Positions 24,745 to 33,724 of a stretch of DNA of 64,000 bases are shown piece after piece. The position numbers and the translations under genes are program-made. The notes under the pieces are model-generated. The model saw only the letters and a list, made by a program, of their open reading frames with translations, had not been told where the DNA came from and did no database searches. The number at the start of each line of letters is the position of its first letter. Positions within the stretch are counted from its first letter, which is position 1. This DNA is from QQWI01 sp964522015 (GTDB taxonomy: Bacteria; Bacillota; Clostridia; Peptostreptococcales; Acidaminobacteraceae): NCBI GenBank assembly GCA_964522015.1, contig CAZFST010000012.1, positions 41,159-105,158 on the forward strand. The letters are read 5' to 3'.

Positions 24745-27285
24745 TCACGATAGGGACTTTTTAGAAACAATTTTAACCAATTCATACCAAAGTACCGCAA
24801 CACAAGCAGCGCCAACAGCCATCAGAAATTGATTCATTGATAAAGGCGCTAACTTTAAAAAACTATTTGCTGGAGAATAAAGCATGATCATTAGTCCAAT
24901 AATGGTGCAGACATTAACAATCCACATAACCCTGTCTTTAATCATGCGCATAAATGACTTAATGGCCAGTTCAGTATCTGAGCTGTTCACTTGAACGAGC
25001 AGAACATTTGATATAAATATAATACTAAGACCCATGGAACGGGCTATTTCAGGATTATTAGGATATTGTTTGACAAACAAATAGTACATGCCAAAAGAGG
25101 CTCCAAATATGGCAAGGCCTTGAATCACACTCTTGATCATGGTAGCTGCAGTCAATAATTTCTCCTGGGGATTCCGAGGGGGGCGGCTCATAATGTCTTT
25201 TTCAGCCGGTTGACGCTCCAATACAATAGAACAAGTTGGGTCAATTACAAGCTCCAACAGTACCACATGCAAAGGCAAAAGTAAAAGACTAGCTGGACCA
25301 ATACCTAACAGTGGACCTAATAAAGACGCAAATGCAATGGGTATGTGGATAGAAAAAACATAACCCACTGCTTTTCTAATATTGTCGTAAATTCGTCGAC
25401 CATCCTCAATCGTATGCACAATGGTAGAGAAGTTATCATCTAAAAGAATGAGATCCGCTGCTTCTCTTGAAACCTCAGAACCACGCTTACCCATGGCGAT
25501 ACCAATATCAGCATATTTAAGTGCAGGTGCATCATTAACCCCATCTCCAGTCATCGCAACAACATCGCCATTTGCCTTAAATGCTTTTACAATTCTCATT
25601 TTATGTTCTGGCAGTACCCGAGAAAATATACTGACATCCTTTACTTTCTCTTGTAACGCCTCATCACTCATGTCATTTAAAGCGTCACCAGTTATGATTT
25701 TATCACTATTGGGCATCTGAATCTGACTGGCAATGGCACTTGCAGTAATACCATTGTCACCTGTTATCATCACAACTCGAACCCCAGCCTTCACGCAAGT
25801 CTTAATATCTTCTTTGACAGATTCCCGTGGTGGATCTGCTAGGCCAATCAAACCGCAAAACTGTAGTTTGCACTGTGAAAGGGTCTCGGGAGCAGCAACG
25901 TTATTTTCAAGCAACATTTGGCCAACCGCAATTACCCGAAGTCCTTGTTTAGACATTTGAACAATCTTTTCTTCCGTTACCTTCTGTTCTTCTGGTAATA
26001 GATTGCAAAGGGTCAGAATCTTTTCAGGAGAACCTTTTGCAGCCACAACAATCTCATTGCCATTTTTCCAAACATGCCCCATCATTTTTGCTTCATCTGT
26101 AAATGCATATTCTTTGAGCAGTTCACCACCAAATAGAACATCCCTACCAATGCCCGTGGATTCACAATGACTAATCATGGCTTTTTCCATAGGGTCATAA
26201 GCATCTGATTTACACCCCATACCCATTATTAAATTGACCCGCTGCTCATCTTTCAAGGTACTGTATGTTTCCCGAACCGTCATTTTATTCATGGTAATTG
26301 TACCTGTTTTATCAACACAAAGAACCGAAACGGCTCCTAGGGTTTCTACAGAGGGTAACCTTCTTACAAGGGAGTTCTTTTGTGCCAATCTCCAAGCGCC
26401 CATGGATAAGAAAATCGTTAGAATAACTGGAAATTCCTCTGGAATCATGGCCATTGCAAGGGTGATGCCAGATAAAATACTTTCGATAATACGATCCTTA
26501 AAAATATGATCCGGAATGTTGAAATAAGTCACAACGCCAACTAATAAAAACAAAACTCCTGCAATGATGGCACATACTTTAACCAATTTACCTGTCTGCT
26601 TTTGAAGCGGCGTTGACTCAGTAGGGGCCGAGGCTATGTTTAGACCTATTTTTCCAAACTCTGTTGTTGAACCAATCTGGTCCACTATAATTGAACCCGT
26701 ACCCTGAGTAACAAGGGTGCCTGCGTAACAGTAATCATCACGCCAGTGGTCCTTTGTTTGATTCTCAATGGCAACAGCATTGACTTTCCAAATCCCCATG
26801 GATTCGCCAGTAAGGGATGATTCATCAATACAAAGGGTACTAGCTTTTACAACAAACCCATCTGCAGGGACCTTACTCCCTTCAGAAACTAACATAATAT
26901 CACCCGGCACAAGGTCACAACTGCTGATTTCCTGTTCTGCGTCATCACGTATTACGGTTATACGGGGCGCCGATAGGTCTTTGAGGGCATTAAGGGTTCT
27001 ATCGGTTTTCCATTCTTGTATTGCCTGAATGCTAATAATACCAATTACAAACACTAGCATAATCGCACCGTCTTTGGGTTCACCTAAAATGAAATAGATT
27101 ACCGCGGCACAAATAAGTAGCAAAAACATCGGTTCACTAATGACGTGAATGATCTTGTGAAAAATACTATCTTTCTTTTGAACAACCAGCTCATTCTTTC
27201 CAAACTTTTTTTGTAACTCATGGGCTTTTTCAGTGGTCAGACCCTTACCCTCTTTAAGTTGCTGTTCTGTTATCAAAATGTTCAT
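24745..27285 (-). CDS. P-type cation-transporting ATPase (P2-type, Ca2+-ATPase-like)
   Basis: An 846-residue membrane pump. It shows the actuator TGES motif (LTGESMGI near residue 158), the phosphorylation site DKTGTIT near 325, MITGDN and GDGVNDAPALK in the nucleotide/hinge regions, and about ten transmembrane helices. The helix-4 ion motif reads PEEFP where calcium pumps usually have PEGL, so the ion is uncertain (Ca2+ or another cation). At the annotated ATG the AGGAG is too close; the TTG three codons later (27276) has ideal spacing and may be the real start. A 16-bp palindrome lies upstream at 27399. Confidence 0.9.
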   Translation of the reverse strand: MNILITEQQLKEGKGLTTEKAHELQKKFGKNELVVQKKDSIFHKIIHVISEPMFLLLICAAVIYFILGEPKDGAIMLVFVIGIISIQAIQEWKTDRTLNALKDLSAPRITVIRDDAEQEISSCDLVPGDIMLVSEGSKVPADGFVVKASTLCIDESSLTGESMGIWKVNAVAIENQTKDHWRDDYCYAGTLVTQGTGSIIVDQIGSTTEFGKIGLNIASAPTESTPLQKQTGKLVKVCAIIAGVLFLLVGVVTYFNIPDHIFKDRIIESILSGITLAMAMIPEEFPVILTIFLSMGAWRLAQKNSLVRRLPSVETLGAVSVLCVDKTGTITMNKMTVRETYSTLKDEQRVNLIMGMGCKSDAYDPMEKAMISHCESTGIGRDVLFGGELLKEYAFTDEAKMMGHVWKNGNEIVVAAKGSPEKILTLCNLLPEEQKVTEEKIVQMSKQGLRVIAVGQMLLENNVAAPETLSQCKLQFCGLIGLADPPRESVKEDIKTCVKAGVRVVMITGDNGITASAIASQIQMPNSDKIITGDALNDMSDEALQEKVKDVSIFSRVLPEHKMRIVKAFKANGDVVAMTGDGVNDAPALKYADIGIAMGKRGSEVSREAADLILLDDNFSTIVHTIEDGRRIYDNIRKAVGYVFSIHIPIAFASLLGPLLGIGPASLLLLPLHVVLLELVIDPTCSIVLERQPAEKDIMSRPPRNPQEKLLTAATMIKSVIQGLAIFGASFGMYYLFVKQYPNNPEIARSMGLSIIFISNVLLVQVNSSDTELAIKSFMRMIKDRVMWIVNVCTIIGLMIMLYSPANSFLKLAPLSMNQFLMAVGAACVAVLWYELVKIVSKKSLS

Positions 27286-27398
27286 CTCCTATCAACTTCA
27301 CTATTTTAAAATTAGTTTCAGCCAATTTACCCCATTAGCCCCTCGTACATCTACTTCTAGAGCTATTATACCAATAAACAGGGCAGTTTACGCAACAC

Positions 27399-27414
27399 AA
27401 CACAAAATTGTGTT
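27399..27414. promoter_or_regulatory. Candidate operator palindrome upstream of the ATPase
   Basis: AACACAAAATTGTGTT has perfect 7-bp arms. It lies immediately upstream of the possible -35 element of the ATPase promoter, a position typical of an activator or repressor site. The cognate regulator is unknown. Confidence 0.4.
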
Positions 27415-27621
27415 ATAGATACATTATTCAACACGACTTATCAATTGATAACGCATAGCAAAGGTGTGCCCATTGTAATTAAAGAGTTTTTCGCAATTCT
27501 ATATAATAAGTAATTATCAGTTGATTTATTTCTTTGTATGTATTATCCAAACGACGAACCATAATATCCCATCAAATTCAGTCGAGTTGAATCGGGTTTT
27601 CCCTAATAGAGATTGATCACT

Positions 27622-27637
27622 TAATCAATTCGTGTTC
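27622..27637. repeat. 16-bp direct repeat, left copy
   Basis: TAATCAATTCGTGTTC occurs here and identically at 28260-28275, flanking the RHS remnant. The two copies are 638 bp apart. Confidence 0.75.
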
Positions 27638-27639
27638 AA

Positions 27640-28250
27640 GCCAAAAGTGCCTCGATTAAGTGATAATCATAGGTGTAGTTTGCACCATATGACACAGGCC
27701 GTCGTACTGCTGGGTCATGGTTGAAGGTGATTGTAAGCCATCTTGGTGACAGCGTAGTCAAGGTCAAGCCCTGACACCTGATCAAGGCAAGTGATGGTCA
27801 AGGGCTAGACAGTCCAGTATACATTCTCACCTGGTTGCCCACAGCATCATAGTAATATTGAGTGATGACTGGGGTCTTTCCAGGATTCTCAAGTCTCACC
27901 ATTACAAGACGATTCATGTCGTCATAGGTGTAGCGCTGGCTCTGCATTACTATCGCTTCATTGGGTTTGTTGATGCTTGTGCGCTCTTCAATCACCTGAC
28001 CAAGGGGGCTGTAAAGGTATTCCTTTACAGAATATTGGATAGTGGAACCGCTCTTTTCAAAGGGCGCTTCTTCCTTGATGAGCCTGCCCACCTTGTCATA
28101 GGTTTTCTTAGACGCATAAGGCACCGCCTCTTGATTGCTCTTGAAATCGTAGCTCTCTTTTCGCTGGCCAAGGGCATTGTAGACTTCTGGAAACACTAAC
28201 TGAAAGCTCTGTTTATGTGGCTAAGTAGTTCAGGCTGTCTCCAAAAGCAG
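27640..28250 (-). pseudogene. Decayed RHS/YD-repeat fragment
   Basis: The longest open stretch (27798-28196) encodes YD-type repeats: YNALGQRKESYDF, YDKVGRLIKEEAPF, YSPLGQVIEERTS, YDDMNRLVMVRLE, YYDAVGNQVRMYTG. Upstream, another frame reads GDSLNYLAT then a stop. Downstream, after GLSSP and a stop, a shifted frame continues LTITCLDQVSGLDLDYAVTKMAYNHL. So the gene is broken by at least two frameshifts and lacks both the N-terminus and any toxin tip. It is a relic of an RHS wall or toxin-delivery protein. Both ends meet 16-bp direct repeats. Confidence 0.8.
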
Positions 28251-28259
28251 TTGATTGCA

Positions 28260-28275
28260 TAATCAATTCGTGTTC
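28260..28275. repeat. 16-bp direct repeat, right copy
   Basis: This is the second copy of the repeat at 27622-27637. The flanking bases are also similar (TTGAT before, AG after), so the original repeat may have been longer. Confidence 0.75.
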
Positions 28276-28426
28276 CAGAGAATAGATTCAAAGTAAAGTA
28301 ACAGGACGGTTAGTAGATAAAAAACAACAAGATACCAACATAACGGTCTCTTGTTGCCTTTTGAATTTCAAATTTGCTTACCATGTCATCTCTTTCAAAT
28401 TGAATACTGGAAGAGACCGATTATTG

Positions 28427-29893
28427 CTAATTACATCTTGATGCAAATTGAAGTGTCATCGGCGCTACCATTTGGCCATTGTAATCCTTAACACCACTGA
28501 TCGTAATCTGGTAGACTTTATTCGGCTTTTGGTTTTCAGTCTGAAGTTGAATCGTCTTATCATTAATATATCCTCGAGAGAGAACAAGGAGCTCCCCATC
28601 AACATTTTCCTCTTTAATGGTGAAGGTAGCCGATTCAATATTTACTTTTGATGGAAATATTACTTCAACAATATTAAATGATGGTGCAATTGCAGCAGTA
28701 TTATTAAGCCCCGGAGATACCTTGACAGGACCATCAAACAAGCATTCTTGGGATTCCTTGCTACCTGATGAACTTATGCGTTCAACCACAAGTTTATACC
28801 TATCACCGGTTAAAACGCCGTTGACTTTTAAGATAATCCGACCCATACCTGTACCATATGAAATTTTAACTGATGTCGTCAAGCCACTGTCATTCTTATC
28901 AAGGTCATAAATGGTATATGTCCATTGCTCACCTTCTTCAAAATGTTTAGAAAAAGCCACTTCAACCTCGTGATCTAATATTGTGAAGACATTCCCAATT
29001 GGTGGTATCGGCATTGTATAAGGTTCATCTATTGGAATGTTTAAGTCTCCATAAGTGATATAGTACTTTCTTCCTTCAATTAAGTTGTCCTTTAACTTCA
29101 TAAGAACATTATAACCACCTGAATATTTGACCGCTTTTATGACATCCACCACATCTACCATATTCCCATAGCCGTCTGAAACATGCCAGGTCTTCTCACT
29201 GATATCTCTATTTGATCCCATCTCGTCATCTATAAGTACTTCAATCATTCTGTAATCCGACAAAGAAGCACTTAGCAGCTTCATTATCTTTACAGGTTCA
29301 GGCTTTATGACAATCGGTTGAGGCTTAATGACAATCGGTGCCTTCTCGAAACCTAATTCATATTTTAGCGCTTTTACGCCATCTTTTCTTGCCACGTTCA
29401 GCGTATTTGATAAAATGGTAAAACTATCGCCTCTAATCAGCTTCTGCTGTTGATTGATGGGCCTTTCCAAGATGACACCTAGTTTGTATCCCTCTTCAAC
29501 TGCATTTCCGTAGGCAACTTCCAAATAGCCTAATCCTCTCAACATAAAAGCGACCATTTGCTGATACGTCACCATCTGTCCAAGGCCAAATGTACGATTA
29601 CCCAAGCCATGTGTGTACTTTTTCGCTTCGGCATAAGCAATGTATTTGTAAGACCAATGATTCTTTGGCACGTCAGTATAAGACATCTCACCATTAAAGT
29701 CCATTGCAGCCTTTTGTTCCCCAAGCAATCTTATGTAATAGGTTATAGCCATTTCCCTGGTTAACTCAGAATCTGACATCAGATCTCCATTGACAATACC
29801 CCATTTGTGTAACTGAGCACCTGATTCTTGATTTGCATATGAAATCGTGATAATAAAGAGTAATGAAAGCAGCATTATAATTATTTTTCGCAC
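28427..29893 (-). CDS. SLH-domain surface protein
   Basis: A 488-residue exported protein with a signal peptide (cleavage near residue 20). SLH repeats occupy about residues 25-180 (LTREMAITYYIRLLG, FNGEMSYTDVPKNHWSYKYIAYAEAKKYTHGLGNRTFGLGQMVTYQQMVAFMLRGLGY), anchoring it to wall polymers. A Pro/Lys repeat linker (PIVIKPQPIVIKPEP) leads to beta-sandwich domains resembling bacterial Ig-like/SbsA type up to the C-terminus. No enzyme domain is visible; a structural or adhesive role is likely. AGGAG lies about 9 bp before the ATG. The leader upstream has unusual potential structure. Confidence 0.85.
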   Translation of the reverse strand: MRKIIIMLLSLLFIITISYANQESGAQLHKWGIVNGDLMSDSELTREMAITYYIRLLGEQKAAMDFNGEMSYTDVPKNHWSYKYIAYAEAKKYTHGLGNRTFGLGQMVTYQQMVAFMLRGLGYLEVAYGNAVEEGYKLGVILERPINQQQKLIRGDSFTILSNTLNVARKDGVKALKYELGFEKAPIVIKPQPIVIKPEPVKIMKLLSASLSDYRMIEVLIDDEMGSNRDISEKTWHVSDGYGNMVDVVDVIKAVKYSGGYNVLMKLKDNLIEGRKYYITYGDLNIPIDEPYTMPIPPIGNVFTILDHEVEVAFSKHFEEGEQWTYTIYDLDKNDSGLTTSVKISYGTGMGRIILKVNGVLTGDRYKLVVERISSSGSKESQECLFDGPVKVSPGLNNTAAIAPSFNIVEVIFPSKVNIESATFTIKEENVDGELLVLSRGYINDKTIQLQTENQKPNKVYQITISGVKDYNGQMVAPMTLQFASRCN

Positions 29894-29954
29894 AGTAAGT
29901 CTCCTCTGTTATTAAGCTCTGTGGCATCTAAATGATTTGAATCATTTGTACTGT

Positions 29955-30033
29955 CCTATATACTTTGCCGATTATAGGTTTCTTCGCGGCTATTTATTGT
30001 AACATACAGAAGCCTCTAATTTTAGGGCTTTGC
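29955..30033 (-). ncRNA. Candidate structured leader RNA of the SLH gene
   Basis: On the minus strand a hairpin (AAGCC..GGCTT, about 30010-30030) is followed by two interleaved stems: GCCG (29987-29990) with CGGC (29967-29970), and CCTATA (29973-29978) with TATAGG (29955-29960). The order makes an H-type pseudoknot. GGCAAAG occurs twice. I could not match it to a known riboswitch class; c-di-GMP-I was considered because these often precede surface-protein genes, but its core bases are missing. Confidence 0.3.
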
Positions 30034-30035
30034 CA

Positions 30036-30072
30036 TAAAAAACCTACTTATTTTGTAAATGAGCAGGTTTTC
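30036..30072. terminator. Second hairpin downstream of hcp
   Basis: AAAAACCT..CT.ATTT pairs with AAAT.AG.AGGTTTT, an imperfect terminator-like stem just beyond the main hcp terminator. It may be a decayed copy of the same element or a backup. Confidence 0.5.
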
Positions 30073-30079
30073 TAGCATA

Positions 30080-30126
30080 AAAAAAGAACCTGCCCATTTG
30101 GACATCCAAATGAACAGGTTCTTTTT
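30080..30126 (-). terminator. Terminator of the hcp operon
   Basis: AAAAAGAACCTG..ATTTGGA pairs with TCCAAAT..CAGGTTCTTTTT; A and T runs flank both sides. It lies 22 bp after the hcp stop. Confidence 0.9.
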
Positions 30127-30147
30127 CATTTATGCTTCTAAATCGGC

Positions 30148-31797
30148 TTAGCCTAAAAACTGTACCATGTCATCTTCTACAGAACCAATACCGTTGATTC
30201 CGAAGTTTTCAACCAATACATTTACCACATTTGGTGATAAGAATGCAGGAAGTGTTGGTCCGAGCTTGATGTTTTTAACGCCCAAGAAGAGAAGTGCTAA
30301 CAAGACGATAACTGCCTTCTGCTCATACCAAGCGATATTGTAAGCGATTGGCAAGTCATTGATATCATTCAGTTCAAATACGCTCTTAAGTGTTAGTGCA
30401 ATCACAGCAAGTGAGTAAGAATCGTTACACTGACCAGCATCCAAGACTCTTGGAATACCATTGATATCCCCAAGGTTTAACTTGTTGTATCTGTATTTAG
30501 CGCAACCAGCTGTCAAGATCACTGTATCTTTTGGCAGTGCTTCTGCAAATTCAGTATAGTAGTTTCTGTCTTTCATACGGCCATCGCAACCAGCCATAAC
30601 AAAGAACTTCTTGATAGCGCCTGATTTAACCGCTTCTACAACTTTATCAGCAAGTGCCAATACTTGATTGTGGGCAAAACCACCGACGATTTTACCTTCT
30701 TCAATTTGCGTTGGTGCAGGTAATCTCTTAGCATGTTCGATAATAGCAGAGAAGTCTTTTTGTCCGCCCTCTACACGATCAGCGATATGGGTAAAGCCTG
30801 GGAAACCAGATGCGCCAGTTGTGTAAACACGATCTGCGTAATTCTCTTTAGGCGGTACGATGCAGTTTGTTGTGAAAAGAATTGGTCCGTTAAAAGTTGC
30901 AAACTCTTCTTTTTGTTTCCACCAAGCATTACCGTAGTTACCTACAAAGTGCTCATACTTTTTGAATGCTGGGTAGTAGTTAGCAGGCAGCATTTCTGAG
31001 TGGGTGTAGACATCAACCCCAGTGCCGTCTGTTTGCTTAAGTAGTTCTTCCATATCCTTAAGGTCATGACCAGAGATCAAGATCGCTGGGTTGTTTCTAG
31101 TACCGATATTAACTTCTGTGATTTCTGGGTTACCGTATGCTTCTGTGTTCGCTTTGTCTAGAAGAGCCATAACGTCTACACCGTATTTACCAGTTTCAAG
31201 TACAAGGGCAACCAGTTGATCAACAGACATGGAGTCGTCTAAAGTGGCAACCAACGCTTTTTCAATAAAAGCAAAGATTTCTGGGTTAGCTTTACCAAGG
31301 TTAAGTGCGTGCTCACCATAAGCAGCCATACCTTTAACACCATAGATGACAAGTTCTCTTAAAGATCTAACATCTTCGTTACCAGTAGCTAAAACACTAA
31401 CTTCTGTTTCAGCAGCTTTGGCATCAAAGTCAGCTCTATCAATCACAACTGTTGCTGATGGATGGTATACTTTTTCTTCTAATTTACCGGCTGCTTTAAG
31501 CGTTGCTTTTAGTTCATCCCGCTTAGCCAATACTTTTTCAACGCGATTTTTAAGGGCTTCTGTATCAAAGTTAGCATTTGTAATGGTTGCAAATAAACCT
31601 TCCACCATCATGCGCTCAGTCTCTGCATCGTTAAGTCCTGCTGCTCTTGCTTGTCCAGCATATTCTGCAAGACCTTTTAGTGCATAAATCAATAAATCCT
31701 GTACATTAGCTGTTTCTGGTTGTTTGCCGCATGCGCCTACTTTATTACAACCTTTTCCGCCTGCTGCTTCTTGACACTGATAACAAAACATTGACAT
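30148..31797 (-). CDS. hcp: Hydroxylamine reductase / hybrid cluster protein
   Basis: A 549-residue cytoplasmic enzyme, class I Hcp. The N-terminal cluster cysteines are C5, C8, C17 and C23 (C-x2-C-x8-C-x5-C). Hybrid-cluster ligands are visible in the C-terminal half (TNCIVPP, GCDGRMKDR, TAGCAKYRYN, DAGQCNDSYS, IAWYEQKAV). Hcp reduces hydroxylamine in vitro and is believed to act as an NO reductase or protein S-nitrosylation factor in vivo. The gene follows a ferredoxin-type gene that probably donates electrons, both under a Fnr-type palindrome at 32793. GGAGG lies 8 bp before the ATG. Confidence 0.96.
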   Translation of the reverse strand: MSMFCYQCQEAAGGKGCNKVGACGKQPETANVQDLLIYALKGLAEYAGQARAAGLNDAETERMMVEGLFATITNANFDTEALKNRVEKVLAKRDELKATLKAAGKLEEKVYHPSATVVIDRADFDAKAAETEVSVLATGNEDVRSLRELVIYGVKGMAAYGEHALNLGKANPEIFAFIEKALVATLDDSMSVDQLVALVLETGKYGVDVMALLDKANTEAYGNPEITEVNIGTRNNPAILISGHDLKDMEELLKQTDGTGVDVYTHSEMLPANYYPAFKKYEHFVGNYGNAWWKQKEEFATFNGPILFTTNCIVPPKENYADRVYTTGASGFPGFTHIADRVEGGQKDFSAIIEHAKRLPAPTQIEEGKIVGGFAHNQVLALADKVVEAVKSGAIKKFFVMAGCDGRMKDRNYYTEFAEALPKDTVILTAGCAKYRYNKLNLGDINGIPRVLDAGQCNDSYSLAVIALTLKSVFELNDINDLPIAYNIAWYEQKAVIVLLALLFLGVKNIKLGPTLPAFLSPNVVNVLVENFGINGIGSVEDDMVQFLG

Positions 31798-31843
31798 TGG
31801 TATGCCTCCTTATAATATAAAAACTGAGGGTTATTGGTTCACA

Positions 31844-32677
31844 CTAGCGCTTATGTCCATCCAGTGTGATGGTGACTTCGTTATATGGCACAATCGTTTG
31901 CGATTGTAGCATAGCTTGTTTAACAGCTGTGACGATACCGCCGCAGCAAGGTACTTCCATACGAACCACCGTAATGCTCTTTGGTCCGTTGTTTGCAAAG
32001 ATGGTTTTCAGCTTTTCGATGTAATAGTTATTGTCATCAAGCTTAGGACAACCTATCAGTGCCACTCTGCCCTGAATAAAATCCCTGTGGAAATCGGCAT
32101 AGGCAAAGGCGGTGCAGTCGGCGGCGATTAAAAGATCAGCGCCCTTTAAGTATTCAGCCTGTGGATTGACTAGGTTTAACTGAACTGGCCAATTACCCAG
32201 GGCTGAGGTTAGGGGCTCATGTGTTGCCCCTTGGTGGACTTCTGCTCCCACATTTGTCGGTACTGCTGATTTTGGTGCCAATGTCATTCCCTTTTTAGCT
32301 GGCTCTGGCTCTTGACGTTCGATGCGCTTTGACATCGAACCTGGACACCCGCATGGTAAATTATCTTCAGATGCTGAATGAGCACCGTGATGACCGTGAT
32401 TTGATGAAACAACTTCTGATGCCTCTTCATGTCCTTGATTTGCTTTGATCCGTTGGTCCACGGCTTCTTGATCATACTCAAGGGCGTCCCGCTCGATCAT
32501 TTTGATGGCGTCTGTTGGGCAGTTAGGCAAGCAATCGCCAAGACCGTCGCAGTAGATGTCGCTGACCAATTTTGCCTTGCCGTCCACCATTTGAATGGCG
32601 TGTTCGTGGCATGCTGTAACACATAGCTCGCAGCCGTTACATAGATTTTCATCGATTTCGATAATCCGTCTTTTCAT
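31844..32677 (-). CDS. Hcp-associated ferredoxin-domain protein
   Basis: A 277-residue iron-sulfur protein. The N-terminal 55 residues hold CNGCELCVTACH and YCDGLGDCLPNCP, a two-cluster ferredoxin. A His/Gly-rich linker (residues about 85-115) follows, with CGCPGS. The C-terminal domain has conserved cysteines (IGCPKLDD, VPCCGGI). Homologues accompany hcp in many anaerobes and are presumed electron donors or NO-stress partners. It is the first gene of the two-gene operon; hcp follows 46 bp later. It is divergent from the Crp/Fnr regulator gene. Confidence 0.88.
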   Translation of the reverse strand: MKRRIIEIDENLCNGCELCVTACHEHAIQMVDGKAKLVSDIYCDGLGDCLPNCPTDAIKMIERDALEYDQEAVDQRIKANQGHEEASEVVSSNHGHHGAHSASEDNLPCGCPGSMSKRIERQEPEPAKKGMTLAPKSAVPTNVGAEVHQGATHEPLTSALGNWPVQLNLVNPQAEYLKGADLLIAADCTAFAYADFHRDFIQGRVALIGCPKLDDNNYYIEKLKTIFANNGPKSITVVRMEVPCCGGIVTAVKQAMLQSQTIVPYNEVTITLDGHKR

Positions 32678-32764
32678 GTGGCCTCCTATTGAATGGGCCT
32701 TTGCCCTGTGGTTATTTATTTTATGCTGCTGTTTTTTTTGTTGCCGCTGTTCTTAACTGTCTCT

Positions 32765-32806
32765 ACTTTACCACTGACTAGTTCTTTTAGCGGTAACATA
32801 TGTTAC
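32765..32806 (-). promoter_or_regulatory. Fnr-type palindrome and hcp promoter
   Basis: GTAACATATGTTAC at 32793-32806 is a perfect 14-bp palindrome in the hcp/regulator divergent gap. On the minus strand TAAAGT (32765-32770) resembles a -10 element, placing the palindrome centre about 41.5 bp upstream of the expected start, the classic class II Crp/Fnr activator position. The divergent Crp/Fnr protein is the obvious candidate activator. Confidence 0.65.
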
Positions 32807-32894
32807 ACTGAGATGAGTGATAAAACTAAACTGACAAACGCATGACAAATAGTCGTACAACAGATTAAAATGGTCATGACTAAGGAGGCCGCCA

Positions 32895-33566
32895 ATGGGT
32901 GAACAATGGGAAAATGACTGCATTCTCTTTCGCGGGTTTGATAAGGAACTGCTCGCATCCAGTATCAGAGGCGAATACCTGCGCTTTAAGAAATATGCCA
33001 AAAATGAAGTGGTTGTCCACGAAGGAGACCCTTGCCATGGCATTGGCATTGTCCGGGAAGGCACTGTGGAGCTACAGTCTATCTACCCTTCTGGAAAGGT
33101 TCTAACCCTTGTGCGCCTTAATAAGGGCGAGATCTTTGGCGAAGCCGTTGTCTTTGGTAAAGAACCCACCTACCCAATTACGGTGGTGGCAGTGACAGCC
33201 GTTGAAATCGGCTACATCAGTAAGGACGTCCTACTGGAACTTTTCACAAAACAGCCCCAAGCCCTCAATAATTTTTTAAGCTTACTTTCTAACAAACTCA
33301 CCACCATGAACCGCAAAATCAAGAACCTGTCCCTGGATACCATCAGAAAGCGGGTAGCCAATTTTCTTTTAATGCAGTTTAAGCAATCAGGTCAGAAGAT
33401 GTTCCAGACAAATATGAGCCGCAAGGCCATGTCCGATCTCATGGGGATCCAGAGACCCTCACTTTCAAGAGAACTGATTAAAATGAAAGAGGACGGCCTA
33501 ATAGACTTTGAGGGGGAGACCTTTAAAATACTGGATTTAGAAGGCTTGGAAGATACGTTGAACTAG
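32895..33566 (+). CDS. Crp/Fnr-family regulator, HcpR-like
   Basis: A 223-residue regulator: an N-terminal cyclic-nucleotide-type barrel (residues about 20-130; HEGDPCHGIGIVREG, GEIFGEAVVF), a dimer helix, and a C-terminal winged HTH (MSRKAMSDLMGIQRPSLSRELIKMKEDGLI). No N-terminal Fnr cluster cysteines are seen, so it is not a classical oxygen sensor. Its divergence from hcp and the palindrome between them suggest the HcpR role (NO or nitrosative stress). AAGGAGG precedes the ATG. Confidence 0.88.
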   Translation: MGEQWENDCILFRGFDKELLASSIRGEYLRFKKYAKNEVVVHEGDPCHGIGIVREGTVELQSIYPSGKVLTLVRLNKGEIFGEAVVFGKEPTYPITVVAVTAVEIGYISKDVLLELFTKQPQALNNFLSLLSNKLTTMNRKIKNLSLDTIRKRVANFLLMQFKQSGQKMFQTNMSRKAMSDLMGIQRPSLSRELIKMKEDGLIDFEGETFKILDLEGLEDTLN

Positions 33567-33642
33567 GGGTTAAGAGGCTAGCCACAAAGGCTAGGAATTA
33601 AAGACAAAGACTAAAGCAACTATAATTTATACCTAAATACGA

Positions 33643-33678
33643 AAACCCCTCATCCATTTAATTGGGTTGAGGGGTTTC
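33643..33678. terminator. Bidirectional terminator
   Basis: AAAACCCCTCA.CC pairs with GG.TGAGGGGTTT across ATTTAATT; it separates the regulator gene from the convergent Rpn-family gene. Confidence 0.85.
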
Positions 33679-33724
33679 TCTTATATGAGCTTTGGGGCAA
33701 TTCTAATCATATTTGCAAAATGAC

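Larger units (their letters stand above)
27286..27640. other. Upstream region of the ATPase gene
   Basis: On the minus strand a TATAAT hexamer occurs at 27365-27370 with a weak TTGCGT about 19 bp upstream. The palindrome at 27399-27414 lies just beyond. From about 27420 to 27600 the sequence is A/T rich with no gene I can support. From 27612 an inverted repeat (ATCACTTAATC with GATTAAGTGAT, about 27614-27664) begins the RHS remnant region. Confidence 0.4.

Noticed and set aside
29955..30033. Class I c-di-GMP riboswitch
   Set aside because: GGCAAAG words occur, but the GACGCAAAGC core and the tetraloop-receptor arrangement of the class are missing.
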